Assembly (NCBI GenBank): GCA_002502295.1
Contig: DANX01000046.1
Span: forward strand, 1 to 15,317
Reading direction: 5' to 3'
Source: Euryarchaeota archaeon UBA561
GTDB taxonomy: Archaea > Thermoplasmatota > Poseidoniia > Poseidoniales > Poseidoniaceae
Length of the DNA stretch: 15,317 bases
The notes under the pieces are model-generated. The model was not told the origin of the DNA, searched no databases, and saw only the letters and a list, made by a program, of their open reading frames with translations. Position 1 is the stretch's first letter. Each line of letters opens with the position of its first letter. Shown in pieces: positions 1-7,648 of the stretch. The position numbers were made by a program, and so were the translations under genes.

Positions 1-2
1 CC

Positions 3-1763
3 AACCAACAACACCCAACGAAACCAACCTCACTGGATGAGGCGGTGACCATCGGGGCGAGCAGTGCCTCCAATCTGGCCATTGGTTTCTCGAACGGCCC
101 TGCCCAAGGTGATGACATCAAAGGCACCTATGCGTTGACCTTTAGCGTGGCTGGAACAGGTACATTGGACTCGTTGCTCATCGAAATAACGGCCGATGAG
201 TCAACGTGGACCACCGTCGTGAACTTGACCACCACTCCGTGGATGTATCCTTTTGACACCACGAGCCTGACCAACGGCACGTACAAACTACGAGCATCGG
301 GTTGGGACAGCGACGCTGAGAGTTATTCTCAGACCACAAGCGGGTGGTTTGACATCGCCAACCAAGTACCGGTCATCACGACGTTCACCGTTCTCAACCC
401 GGACGCCGGGACAGGAACCAGCCTTTCCGATAGGGCATGGTTCAACATTGGTTCACAAGAGGCACTTTCGTTCCGATGGGGTGCCAGCGATGACGACCTC
501 AAGCAGGCAACCCTTGCGAACGTGCCCGGGCCGGGTACACCAGCGACCGATGGCCCAACCTCTCTGAACTACGGATGGGATTGGGCCAGCGGGAACATGC
601 AGGAAGGCACCTGGTCACCGCGGTTGACCGTACAGGACCACTCCGGCTTGTCAAACACATCGACGGTGTTCGTTGGTATTGACCGAACGGGTCCAACCAT
701 TGGCAGCGTAACCGTCGGTGACGGGGGGGCTTGGCAGCAGTCAACAACCGTCACTGTAAGCGGCCTCATGAGTACATCCGATGACGGACAAGGCTCAGGT
801 GTTGCAAACGTGGAGTATGCGCTCAACAGTGAGCCGTGGGTCACCACCAACAGCGACACGCTCTCACTCACGCTCGCCGAAGGCGTTCACGCTCTGGATC
901 TACGAGCGAACGATCGTGTTGGCAACACGGGCGCAACAACCACCGTTTCCATTCGCGTTGACCAAACCGCTCCGATTGGCCTGTCATGGACCGTCGACGA
1001 ACTAACCACCAGCCGGATTGGCCCCGCCAACATCACCTTCAACGCCGAAGACGCTGATTCGGGCATCGACAATTCGGCGTCCTACATCCAATACGGATTT
1101 GACTCCAACGGCGTGGGCGAAACCCCTGACCTCTCTGGACGATGGTTGACCATGGGCGTGAACGGTCTCTCTGGCCAAGTGGGTTTGGCGAGTTGGGCTA
1201 CAAAATCACGTCAACACCTCATGCTAAGGGCGGTGCTTGTTGATGAAGCAGGAAATTCCTTCACGACGCAATCGTCGTCCTATCAAATCCTCCCGGGCCT
1301 CGATGTGTTCTGGAACGTCAGCCAAACCAATCTAGACCGCAACGTTGTGAGGCCTGGTGAACAAACCGGTAACGTCACCATCACGAGTGTTCTGGAATCG
1401 AATGAGGACTACGGTGGAAGCGTCATCGTTCGATTGGAAACAGCACCTGCTGACCGTTCATCTGCCGTTGACTGGACGGTGATGGAAACCCGAAATCTCC
1501 CTGCTGGAACGCTCTCGAACAGCAGTGAAACCATTGTCTGGCACTACACCGTCCCCCGCTCGGGGCAGTTTGACCTCCGCCTCGTCATTGATTTCGCAAA
1601 CGTCATCGATGAATACGATGAAGGGAACAACGCCAATTACCTCATGGTGACCGGCGCCTCGCTCGATGCCCCGGGTCTTGTTCCCTCCTTTGCACCATCG
1701 TTGATGCTCATCCTGCTTGTTGGGTTTGCTCTTGCGCTTCTCCAGCAGAGGACAAGGGATTGA
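3..1763 (+). CDS. C-terminal part of secreted, membrane-anchored Ig-like/CARDB protein (5' end outside window)
   Basis: The reading frame is open to the left window edge. A GTG at 45 could serve as a start, but the residues before it continue sensibly and no signal peptide follows it, so I treat this as the distal ~586 residues of a longer exported protein. Seen (numbered from the GTG): Thr/Ser/Asn-rich beta-sandwich-like repeats, including an Ig-like unit around 215-310 with a DRTGP...DQTAP boundary repeat. A CARDB-like domain (about 425-540) ends in the typical Asp-Glu-Tyr-Asp-Glu-Gly-Asn-Asn signature. The C-terminus has a Pro-containing linker, one hydrophobic segment of about 18 residues and a short basic end (QQRTRD), a layout like archaeal C-terminal membrane anchors or sorting signals. 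Inference: a cell-surface adhesion or scaffold protein. I see no catalytic domain. It is followed 25 bases later by the KH gene on the same strand, with no functional link evident. Confidence 0.8.
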   Translation, partial: NQQHPTKPTSLDEAVTIGASSASNLAIGFSNGPAQGDDIKGTYALTFSVAGTGTLDSLLIEITADESTWTTVVNLTTTPWMYPFDTTSLTNGTYKLRASGWDSDAESYSQTTSGWFDIANQVPVITTFTVLNPDAGTGTSLSDRAWFNIGSQEALSFRWGASDDDLKQATLANVPGPGTPATDGPTSLNYGWDWASGNMQEGTWSPRLTVQDHSGLSNTSTVFVGIDRTGPTIGSVTVGDGGAWQQSTTVTVSGLMSTSDDGQGSGVANVEYALNSEPWVTTNSDTLSLTLAEGVHALDLRANDRVGNTGATTTVSIRVDQTAPIGLSWTVDELTTSRIGPANITFNAEDADSGIDNSASYIQYGFDSNGVGETPDLSGRWLTMGVNGLSGQVGLASWATKSRQHLMLRAVLVDEAGNSFTTQSSSYQILPGLDVFWNVSQTNLDRNVVRPGEQTGNVTITSVLESNEDYGGSVIVRLETAPADRSSAVDWTVMETRNLPAGTLSNSSETIVWHYTVPRSGQFDLRLVIDFANVIDEYDEGNNANYLMVTGASLDAPGLVPSFAPSLMLILLVGFALALLQQRTRD

Positions 1764-1770
1764 AAAGTAT

Positions 1771-1785
1771 CGGGCCTCACGCCCG
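1771..1785 (+). other. small perfect inverted repeat upstream of the KH gene
   Basis: CGGGC and GCCCG arms (5 bp) flank a CTCAC loop in the 25-base gap between the secreted-protein stop and the KH start. No U-tract follows, so it is not a convincing terminator. It sits 3 bases before the ATG, where a ribosome binding site would normally lie, and no Shine-Dalgarno is visible there. An AT-rich stretch at 1762-1770 (TGAAAAGTA) lies at about the right distance to be a TATA-like element for a leaderless transcript, but this is weak. Confidence 0.25.
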
Positions 1786-1788
1786 ACC

Positions 1789-2538
1789 ATGCGCCAGTCG
1801 CTACCCCGTGTGCCCAAGGACCGCATCGCGGTCATCATCGGTGCGAAGGGAGCGACCAGCAAAGCGATCCGTGAGTCTGCAGGATGTCTCAAATTCATCA
1901 TTGATTCCGATTCTGGCGACATCGATGTTGAGTGGGGAGAACCAGGTACTTACGACCCTGTAAAAGCGATGAAACTACCCGACGTGGTGAAAGCCATCGG
2001 CAGGGGAATGGCTCCTGATGCAGCCATACGTCTGCTTGATGATGACCACTTTTTCGAGCTCGTCGACTTGAGAGAGTTCGTCGGAAAGCGGTCCAATCAG
2101 CAACGACGCATTCGTGCCAGAATCATCGGCCGTCAGGGAAAAATTCGCAAACTCATTGAGCAACTGACTGACACACAAATTAGCATCTACAACTCAACCG
2201 TGGTCTTGGTCGGAGAGGAAAGCGGTCTGTTCGCTGCACGCCAAGCTATCGAAATGTTAGCTGGCGGCTCAGAACATGGAACCGTCATCGGATTTTTGGA
2301 GCGAGACCGCAAGCGCTCACGCCTCGAATCACGGTCGCTTGATGCCCTCCAAGAACGAGCACCCAAGGTCTCGACTTCAACCGGGTTTGAGGGATTGGTC
2401 CCCGGGCTGGCTGAAATTTCACAGGAACGTCGAAACCGACGCATGAAAGCCTCCCAAGTTGACCCTGAAAATGATGAAGCGGTCAAGGAAATGATGGAAT
2501 TGGCCGACGATGAGAACATCATGTGGGAAGAAGAGTGA
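1789..2538 (+). CDS. Two-KH-domain RNA-binding protein, archaeal Dim2/Pno1-like ribosome assembly factor
   Basis: 249 residues from ATG 1789. An in-frame TTG at 1717 would overlap the previous gene. The ATG is preferred because KH1 begins about 10 residues later, as in the family. KH1 (about 8-60) has the GxxG loop as GAKG at 18-21. KH2 (about 103-165) has GRQG at 114-117. Both loops keep the Ile-Ile-Gly approach typical of KH folds. About 80 residues follow: a basic Arg-rich stretch and a very acidic end (EDD/EEE). Known for the family: the eukaryotic counterpart Dim2/Pno1 binds pre-18S rRNA near its 3' end, and the archaeal homologue is often encoded with aIF1A and RIO1. Here it neighbours both but lies on the opposite strand, converging with RIO1. 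Function inferred: small-subunit rRNA maturation. No Shine-Dalgarno is seen, so the message may be leaderless or translated by coupling. Confidence 0.85.
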   Translation: MRQSLPRVPKDRIAVIIGAKGATSKAIRESAGCLKFIIDSDSGDIDVEWGEPGTYDPVKAMKLPDVVKAIGRGMAPDAAIRLLDDDHFFELVDLREFVGKRSNQQRRIRARIIGRQGKIRKLIEQLTDTQISIYNSTVVLVGEESGLFAARQAIEMLAGGSEHGTVIGFLERDRKRSRLESRSLDALQERAPKVSTSTGFEGLVPGLAEISQERRNRRMKASQVDPENDEAVKEMMELADDENIMWEEE

Positions 2539-2541
2539 TCA
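2536..2541. other. shared palindromic double stop TGATCA between convergent genes
   Basis: The TGA stop of the KH gene (2536-2538) is immediately followed by the reverse-complement stop of the RIO1 gene (2541-2539), giving the palindrome TGATCA. No intergenic base is left for a terminator, so each transcript must run into the 3' end of the other gene. Confidence 0.95.
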
Positions 2542-3528
2542 TTCCAACAACTCAACCTGTTCAACGTCGGACAGGTCCATGTTCAGAACTTCATACATGG
2601 CTCCTGCCAGGTCGACGTCCATCCCGTTCTTTTGTCCCCACTCCACAAGGCGGGTGACATCTCGAACCAAGAACTCCTGAGCCTTAGGATGGCTGTCCAC
2701 CACCGCTTGACCCACATCGATGACACAAGCGCGATCGTCGTGCCAGAGGATGTTGTACGGCGAAAAATCACCGTGGACGAGTTTCGCTTTTTGCCACGAA
2801 ATGGCCAAAAAACGGAGAAGGTCGTCGTAAACCGGCGCAGGGTCTTCAATGACCACGTCCCTGAGTTTGGGTGATGGCGACGTCGCATTACCAACGTAAT
2901 CCATGATCAGGACGTTTTTGTGAACACCTCTTACCGGGGGGACATTCAAACCCCAACGAGCAAGTCGGTTCAGGTTTCGGTATTCCTTCCTCACCCAAAC
3001 TTCGACCAAATCGCGATGCTTTCTGCGTAGGCCAGTGAACCGAGGGTCGCCCTCAATGTATTGGATGAGGTTCTTGAACACGGCGTTTGAAGTGTGGAAG
3101 ATTTTCACGGCAACCGGATCTCCGGCAAGGTTTGTTCCGTGGAACACGTGAGCTTCCTTTCCACGAGCAACGGGGAAATCAAGCGTATCAATCACACCGG
3201 ATTTCATCATCTTGTAGAGCGCCATCAGGGTCAGTCGATCGAAGACTTGGTCAAAGACACGACGGTCCACCCAGTCATAGGTTCCCGTGCCCATGGCTCC
3301 CTGGATTTTGGCTTCAATTCCGCGAAACATCGTGTTGAAGCGTTCTTCCTTCATCCATTCAAAGCGACCATGACGGTCGTTCAGACCACGAAGGAATTCG
3401 TTTTGCTCGGCACGATGGTGCTCGGCATCTAAACGGTCCGCCTTGGAACGGTGTCCCTTTTTCTTACGGGATTTACGACCTTTCCGAGGGCGACCGGCCA
3501 GTTCTTCCCAGTCGTCCTCTCCAACCAT
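2539..3528 (-). CDS. rio1: RIO1-type atypical serine kinase/ATPase
   Basis: 329 residues; ATG start 17 bases after the aIF1A stop, with a purine-rich GATGAGGA upstream. A basic N-terminal tail (residues 13-30, Lys/Arg-rich) probably contacts rRNA. The kinase core is clear. The nucleotide loop GKEAHVFHG lies at 123-131 and the ATP-contacting Lys in AVKIF at 142. The RIO-specific flexible loop follows at about 143-165. The catalytic loop HGDFSPYN is at 252-259 (Asp254, Asn259), and the metal-binding IDVGQ at 270-274 has Asp271, the residue phosphorylated or autophosphorylated in RIO kinases. The end of the lobe (HPKAQEFLVRD) also matches RIO1. Known role: ATP-dependent release of assembly factors during final 40S/30S maturation. 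RIO1 rather than RIO2 is chosen because no winged-helix N-terminus is present and the GKEA loop fits RIO1. Co-directional with aIF1A, so probably co-transcribed. Confidence 0.93.
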   Translation of the reverse strand: MVGEDDWEELAGRPRKGRKSRKKKGHRSKADRLDAEHHRAEQNEFLRGLNDRHGRFEWMKEERFNTMFRGIEAKIQGAMGTGTYDWVDRRVFDQVFDRLTLMALYKMMKSGVIDTLDFPVARGKEAHVFHGTNLAGDPVAVKIFHTSNAVFKNLIQYIEGDPRFTGLRRKHRDLVEVWVRKEYRNLNRLARWGLNVPPVRGVHKNVLIMDYVGNATSPSPKLRDVVIEDPAPVYDDLLRFLAISWQKAKLVHGDFSPYNILWHDDRACVIDVGQAVVDSHPKAQEFLVRDVTRLVEWGQKNGMDVDLAGAMYEVLNMDLSDVEQVELLE

Positions 3529-3545
3529 GCGGCTTCCTCATCGTC

Positions 3546-4223
3546 TCAAGCAAACAAGGCGTCGATGTCGTCATCGTCATCGTCGTCGCCTTCGGGTTCG
3601 TCTTCAACGACGTTGGCCACCGCGGTAGGGATTTCATCGACGGCCTCTTCTGCTGATTCAACCTCTGCAGGTTCGTCCTCGGCAAACAGGTCATCGGCAT
3701 CGTCGTCTGCAAACAGATCGTCATCACCGTCGTCGGCGAAAAGGTCGTCTCCTTCGTCATCAGCCTCTGCCTCCATCTCGGGTTCGTCGTCATCCATCTT
3801 TCCAGAAGCAAACAGATCGTCGTGCTCACCGTCGTCGTCCAACGAGACTCCCATGCCAAACATGTCAACATCGTCTGGGAGGACTCCTTTGCGAGAGAGG
3901 TACATGGCTTGGGTCTTGGTGTAGCGATGCTTCACGTCGGCCTTGGAGTCTTGAAAATCCCATGGCCACACAATGATCAGATCGCCTTCTCGAACCCATT
4001 GCCGACGACGCATCTTACCAGGAATACGAGCCATGCGGGTCTCGCCGTCAGCGCACAAAACAGTGACACGACGGCCGCCCAAGATTTGAGAAGCCAAGGC
4101 GAACATTTCGTTCACTTTCTTGTTGGGCATTTTGACACGAATTTTCCCGTCGCTGGCGTTTTCAGGATTCTCAAGACGGGCGAGTTCTTCCACGTCCACT
4201 TTTTCCTCAAATCTACGACCCAA
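3546..4223 (-). CDS. eif1A: Translation initiation factor aIF1A with long acidic DDLFA-repeat tail
   Basis: 225 residues, about twice the usual archaeal length (~100-115). The start is TTG 4223: an in-frame TGA lies directly before it and a Shine-Dalgarno AGGTGAGA four bases upstream, so no longer form is possible. The next Met (32) would cut into the fold. The OB-fold (about 25-115) shows the family's RxRVTVxCxDGxTRxxRIPGKMR pattern at 51-72 and the WVREGDLIIVWPW strand. It binds the ribosomal A site and helps aIF2/aIF5B place initiator tRNA. After a short linker (KGVLPDDVDMFGMGVS) comes an Asp/Glu-rich tail of about 95 residues with DDLFA at 135-139, 159-163, 168-172 and 177-181, and a terminal DIDALFA at 219-225. 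Eukaryotic eIF1A likewise ends in an acidic tail whose DIDDI tip binds eIF5B. That parallel is inference. The gene lies 88 bases downstream of nuoN and just upstream of rio1. Confidence 0.93.
   Translation of the reverse strand: MGRRFEEKVDVEELARLENPENASDGKIRVKMPNKKVNEMFALASQILGGRRVTVLCADGETRMARIPGKMRRRQWVREGDLIIVWPWDFQDSKADVKHRYTKTQAMYLSRKGVLPDDVDMFGMGVSLDDDGEHDDLFASGKMDDDEPEMEAEADDEGDDLFADDGDDDLFADDDADDLFAEDEPAEVESAEEAVDEIPTAVANVVEDEPEGDDDDDDDIDALFA
3549..3821 (-). repeat. degenerate coding repeats encoding DDLFA units of the aIF1A tail
   Basis: On the plus strand, variants of gcaaacag(a/g)tcgtc recur near 3807, 3681 and 3708, with more diverged copies near 3735 and 3549, separated by gtcatc/gtcgtc low-complexity DNA. 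Each encodes Asp-Asp-Leu-Phe-Ala or a close variant. Spacing is irregular (9, 9, 24 and 40 residues), so this is an expanded protein motif, not a tandem DNA repeat or CRISPR array. Confidence 0.8.
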
Positions 4224-4227
4224 TCAG

Positions 4228-4235
4228 TCTCACCT
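4228..4235 (-). promoter_or_regulatory. Shine-Dalgarno deciding the TTG start of aIF1A
   Basis: AGGTGAGA lies four bases before TTG 4223, and an in-frame TGA directly abuts the TTG. Together they fix the start. The 88-base gap 4224-4311 between nuoN and aIF1A shows no clear TATA box and no terminator hairpin with a T-run, so read-through from the nuo operon is possible. Confidence 0.75.
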
Positions 4236-4311
4236 GCTTGTCCCAACCGTCAACCCTTCTTGAACTCATCACCTGAAACGGAGGATGGACCGTAGAGAGC
4301 GGTATTCCAAT

Positions 4312-6012
4312 CTACCAAGCGCCAATGAGGGCGTTCGCTGCAGATTCGCACAAGGCGATGAGCTGACCCGCACCAACACCGAAGTAAACCGTCGTAATGA
4401 GGCAGGCAATGATGGCAAATCGAACAGGTGTGCCTTTGGGCAACGAACCTTCTCGCCCTTCTTCTGGATCGTGGAAGTACATGACCAGTCCAACGCGTAG
4501 GTAATAGAACACCGAGATGGCTGAATTGATGATCATGAGCAAGGCAAGGAACCACACCCAGTGAATATCGCCAAAGACGAGTTCGCTGTTGACGGTCACA
4601 TCGAGAAGAGCAGCTTTTACGATGCCCATGATGACAAGCAGTTTTGAGACGAATCCTGAGAGAGGTGGGACGCCAGCCAAGGACATCATGAAGATGAACA
4701 TGGCCACAGCGAGGAACGGGTCTCGCTTTGCCAGACCACCGAGCGATTCCAAGGTATGACCGCCCTTTTCAGATTCGAGCAACGAGAGCACGAGGAAGGC
4801 GCCGAGTTTGAAACACACCAGTACCGTGAGATGGAAGATGAGGGCGGTGACGACAACCAGAGCAGCATCGTTGCTCATGTCAATGTGGCCCTCTTCCCAA
4901 TTCAAAGCACCAATCGCCGTGATGGCCGCCAACATGTAACCTGCGTGGGCCACTGAGGAGTAAGCCAGCATCCTCTTTGGATTGGTTGAACCGAGGGCAG
5001 CGAGGTTGCCCCACGTCATTGTGATGGCGGACAGGACGCCAAGTCCAACCAGCCAAACGGCTGAGCCGTCGGTCGCTTCGGGGGAGGCGATGGTGAGAAG
5101 AATACGAAGCAAACCGAGGACACCCATCGCTTTGCTGGCCGTAGCGAGCACACCAGCAACCGGAGCGATGGCTCCGGCGTAGGCGTCCGGAGCGGCAAAG
5201 TGGAACGGCGCTGCACTGACCTTGAACCCAAACCCGACCAGGAGCATACCAAGGGCGATGAGCGGAAGCGGTTCCATGCCGTTTTCAGCGAACGCTGCGG
5301 AGAGGTCCGTGAATTGCAAAGAACCCGACCACAGATAGAGCAGAGACAAGCCGTAGAGCCCAACACCGGAAGCGACCGAGCCGACGATGAAGTACTTCAT
5401 ACCCGCCTCGGTGCCCGCCTTGCTCTCTTTCATGAACGAAACCAGGACGTAGGTCGAAAACGACGCCAATTCAAGACCGATAAACAGCATGAACAAGTCT
5501 TGGGCCAAAGCCACAACGGCCATGCCAAGACCGGTGGTAATCAACAGGATGTAAAAGTCGACCTGTCGGCGGTTGTTGTAGAGGCCGTTGAGGCTTCGGT
5601 CGGACCGGGCGGTCGCTGGAAGTCGGTTCACGGAGGCTGCACTGGCGAGGGCAAGAGCCCCAAAGAAAATCAGTTCAAACATTCGACTGAACTCATCAAT
5701 TTGCAGCATGATCGTGCCACTCGGCGTCACAATCTGGGTTCTTGTCATACCGCTAACAAACGACGCTGCAGCCAACCCGAAGGAGATCGTGAAGAACACC
5801 GTCGCAAGCAACCCCGGAAGCCTCGGGTCGCTGTCGAGGTTGCGGCGTTTGCCACCGAGCAACCAAGGAATCCGAACCTGCGTTAGTGGTAGGCGGAACT
5901 TGGCATCGCCCATGTTCGGGACAATCATGAGGGTAAACAATCCAACGATGAGGACAAATTCCGGAGCGAGGGCCAGCACAAAGCCTTCCGAAAAGGGTTC
6001 AATTCGTTCCAT
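4312..6012 (-). CDS. nuoN: NADH-quinone oxidoreductase-like subunit N (complex I proton channel subunit)
   Basis: 566 residues from ATG 6012. A start at 6051 is possible in frame, but it would overlap nuoM by 38 bases, whereas ATG 6012 has GGGAGGTG six bases upstream and begins one base after the nuoM stop. A polytopic membrane protein of the Mrp antiporter family. The TM5 glutamate lies in GLELASFSTY (Glu181), a lysine in MKYFIVGS at 206, and the TM7 lysine in GFGFKVSAAPFHF (Lys264), followed by the broken-helix PDAY segment. NPKRMLAYSSVAHAGYML matches the TM9-TM10 region. It forms the proximal antiporter-like channel of the pump arm. Two hydrophilic loops are longer than usual for NuoN (~485 residues): about 34-66 (LGGKRRN) and 129-151 (ARSDRSLNGLYNNRR). 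Last gene of the nuo cluster. Confidence 0.95.
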   Translation of the reverse strand: MERIEPFSEGFVLALAPEFVLIVGLFTLMIVPNMGDAKFRLPLTQVRIPWLLGGKRRNLDSDPRLPGLLATVFFTISFGLAAASFVSGMTRTQIVTPSGTIMLQIDEFSRMFELIFFGALALASAASVNRLPATARSDRSLNGLYNNRRQVDFYILLITTGLGMAVVALAQDLFMLFIGLELASFSTYVLVSFMKESKAGTEAGMKYFIVGSVASGVGLYGLSLLYLWSGSLQFTDLSAAFAENGMEPLPLIALGMLLVGFGFKVSAAPFHFAAPDAYAGAIAPVAGVLATASKAMGVLGLLRILLTIASPEATDGSAVWLVGLGVLSAITMTWGNLAALGSTNPKRMLAYSSVAHAGYMLAAITAIGALNWEEGHIDMSNDAALVVVTALIFHLTVLVCFKLGAFLVLSLLESEKGGHTLESLGGLAKRDPFLAVAMFIFMMSLAGVPPLSGFVSKLLVIMGIVKAALLDVTVNSELVFGDIHWVWFLALLMIINSAISVFYYLRVGLVMYFHDPEEGREGSLPKGTPVRFAIIACLITTVYFGVGAGQLIALCESAANALIGAW

Positions 6013-6013
6013 A

Positions 6014-7648
6014 TCAGGCACCTCCCAAAATTGGGACCAGGAGCGTTTCAAAGAACGCCACCGTCCATCCGTTCATCATGTCCAAGGCAATCCACGGCAT
6101 GATACCGAAAAGGATGGTGAACGCTGCAAGGATGAGCATAGCGACCTTCTCAGCATCACCGATGTCCGGGACCGGTTGCCCATTGAGGCTTTCAGGCGGT
6201 TGGGTTTCATCGCCACCTTCGAAGATGGTTCGTTGCATGGACCATAGATAATAGGCGGCAGTGAGGGCCAGTACAAGGGCTGGGCCAACCATCCAGAGCA
6301 CGCTCCAACCCTCGGCTGATAGGAAGTGCCACAAGGCGAGGAACATCATGAGTTCAGCCACGAAACCGGCCAACAGCGGGAGGCCAAGCGAAGCCATCCA
6401 ACCGAACATCATCGAGGTTGCTAGCCACGGTGAATGCTTCGCCATGCCTCGCATGGATCCGATTTCCATGCTGTGATAGTGGTGCTTGAAGGCACCGCAC
6501 ACGGCGAAGAGCATCGGGCTGATGATGCCGTGAGCGAACATCATGAACAACGCAGCAGCCCAACCAAGCGGTTGCATGGTTGCAATACCGATGAGGATAA
6601 CCCCCATGTGGGACACCGAGGAGTAAGCGACCATTTTCTTCAGGTTTGTTTGACCCAAACACACAACGGCACCCCAAACGAGGGAAACCATACCGAAGGC
6701 CATCAGCCAAAATTGGAAGTGCTCGGCGGCGTGTGGGAAAAAGGCCAACGGTAATCTGAACATACCGTAGGCACCCATCTTCAACATAACACCGGCCAGC
6801 AGCATTGAACCGCCAGTTGGCGCCTGCACGTGCGCATCAGGCAACCATGTGTGGAACGGAACAGACGGGAGTTTCACCAAGAACCCAATCATCAGCATCA
6901 CAAACAGGATTTTTTGCAGGCTCTCACCGAGGAACCACGCACCACCGGCGTTGGCCGATTGAGCGTGGGCGGTGAGCGTTGGGATGTCGAAGGTTCGACC
7001 GGTCCAAGCACCTGCATAGGACAGGTTTTCCGGCTGAAGGAAGTACACCGTGACCAAACCCAGAAGCATGATGACCGAGGCCGCAAAGGTGTAGATGAAG
7101 AATTTCTGAGAGGCGTATTTTCGGTCGTATCCACCCCATTTTAGGATAAGGAAAAACATTGGAATCAAGGTCAATTCCCAGAACACGTAGAACATGAACA
7201 AGTCCAAAGCGACGAAGACGCCGATGAGTGCGCCACCCATCATCAGGACGAGCGGGAAGTAAATGGCCGCATTCTTTTCGTTCCAAGTAGCCACAATGGT
7301 AACGGGCAACAAAAACGTGGTCAACCAAACCATCGGGAAGGACAAAGCGTCCATCCCTACGCTCCAATGAATCCCGAGCGACTCAATCCAAACATAGCGG
7401 AAGTCATAGTTGAACGAACCAAACGAAAGGCTGGCCCAATCCTTCGTGCCTTCAATGAAATTGCTACCAAGGAACATGGCCGTGGTCAGCACCAACATCA
7501 GCAAGGAGAAAATGAGCGTCGCCATTCGCACGGACGGTCCCATGCGATCTCGGGCGGCCGGCGATGCGTAGGCAACGAACGCCAAGATGGCAATGCTGCT
7601 CACCAACGGCAAGGCGACGAGTGGAATGGAGATCCAATCGGTCGTCAA
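6014..7648 (-). CDS. nuoM: NADH-quinone oxidoreductase-like subunit M (complex I proton channel subunit)
   Basis: 544 residues from TTG 7648, which overlaps the nuoL stop as TTGA and has GGGTGGT three bases upstream. A TTG at 7663 would add five residues and overlap nuoL by 19 bases; I consider it less likely. About 14 membrane segments. Hallmarks: FWELTLIPMFFLI with the TM5 Glu158, GFLVKLPSVPFHTWLPDAH with the TM7 Lys259, NLKKMVAYSSVSHMG, and AHGIISPMLF with His373. These residues form the central proton path in this family. Known role: middle antiporter-like subunit between NuoL and NuoN. The length is close to that of standard NuoM (~510). A polar segment near 480-500 (GGDETQPPESLNG) lies between the last helices. 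Its stop is one base from the nuoN start. Confidence 0.95.
   Translation of the reverse strand: MTTDWISIPLVALPLVSSIAILAFVAYASPAARDRMGPSVRMATLIFSLLMLVLTTAMFLGSNFIEGTKDWASLSFGSFNYDFRYVWIESLGIHWSVGMDALSFPMVWLTTFLLPVTIVATWNEKNAAIYFPLVLMMGGALIGVFVALDLFMFYVFWELTLIPMFFLILKWGGYDRKYASQKFFIYTFAASVIMLLGLVTVYFLQPENLSYAGAWTGRTFDIPTLTAHAQSANAGGAWFLGESLQKILFVMLMIGFLVKLPSVPFHTWLPDAHVQAPTGGSMLLAGVMLKMGAYGMFRLPLAFFPHAAEHFQFWLMAFGMVSLVWGAVVCLGQTNLKKMVAYSSVSHMGVILIGIATMQPLGWAAALFMMFAHGIISPMLFAVCGAFKHHYHSMEIGSMRGMAKHSPWLATSMMFGWMASLGLPLLAGFVAELMMFLALWHFLSAEGWSVLWMVGPALVLALTAAYYLWSMQRTIFEGGDETQPPESLNGQPVPDIGDAEKVAMLILAAFTILFGIMPWIALDMMNGWTVAFFETLLVPILGGA
6019..6026 (-). promoter_or_regulatory. Shine-Dalgarno of nuoN
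   Basis: GGGAGGTG, six bases before ATG 6012, lies inside the last codons of nuoM (Gly-Gly-Ala-stop). It supports the shorter NuoN start and translational coupling. Confidence 0.75.

Noticed and set aside
1771..1785. Hairpin after the secreted-protein gene as an intrinsic terminator
   Set aside because: The stem is only 5 bp with no following T-run, and it lies 3 bases from the next start codon.
3549..3821. Repeats in the aIF1A region as a CRISPR array or tandem satellite
   Set aside because: Units are irregularly spaced, degenerate, and stay in the aIF1A reading frame; they encode the acidic DDLFA motif.
4213..4269. An 18-codon ORF (ATG 4269 to TAG 4213, minus strand) overlapping the aIF1A start
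   Set aside because: The AGGTGATG before it runs straight into the ATG with no spacer. The peptide is nondescript, and one short frame in an 88-base gap is expected by chance. A leader role cannot be excluded but has no support.
6013..6051. Upstream ATG (6051) as the nuoN start
   Set aside because: It would overlap nuoM by 38 bases and add a non-conserved polar stretch. ATG 6012 has a strong Shine-Dalgarno at ideal spacing.
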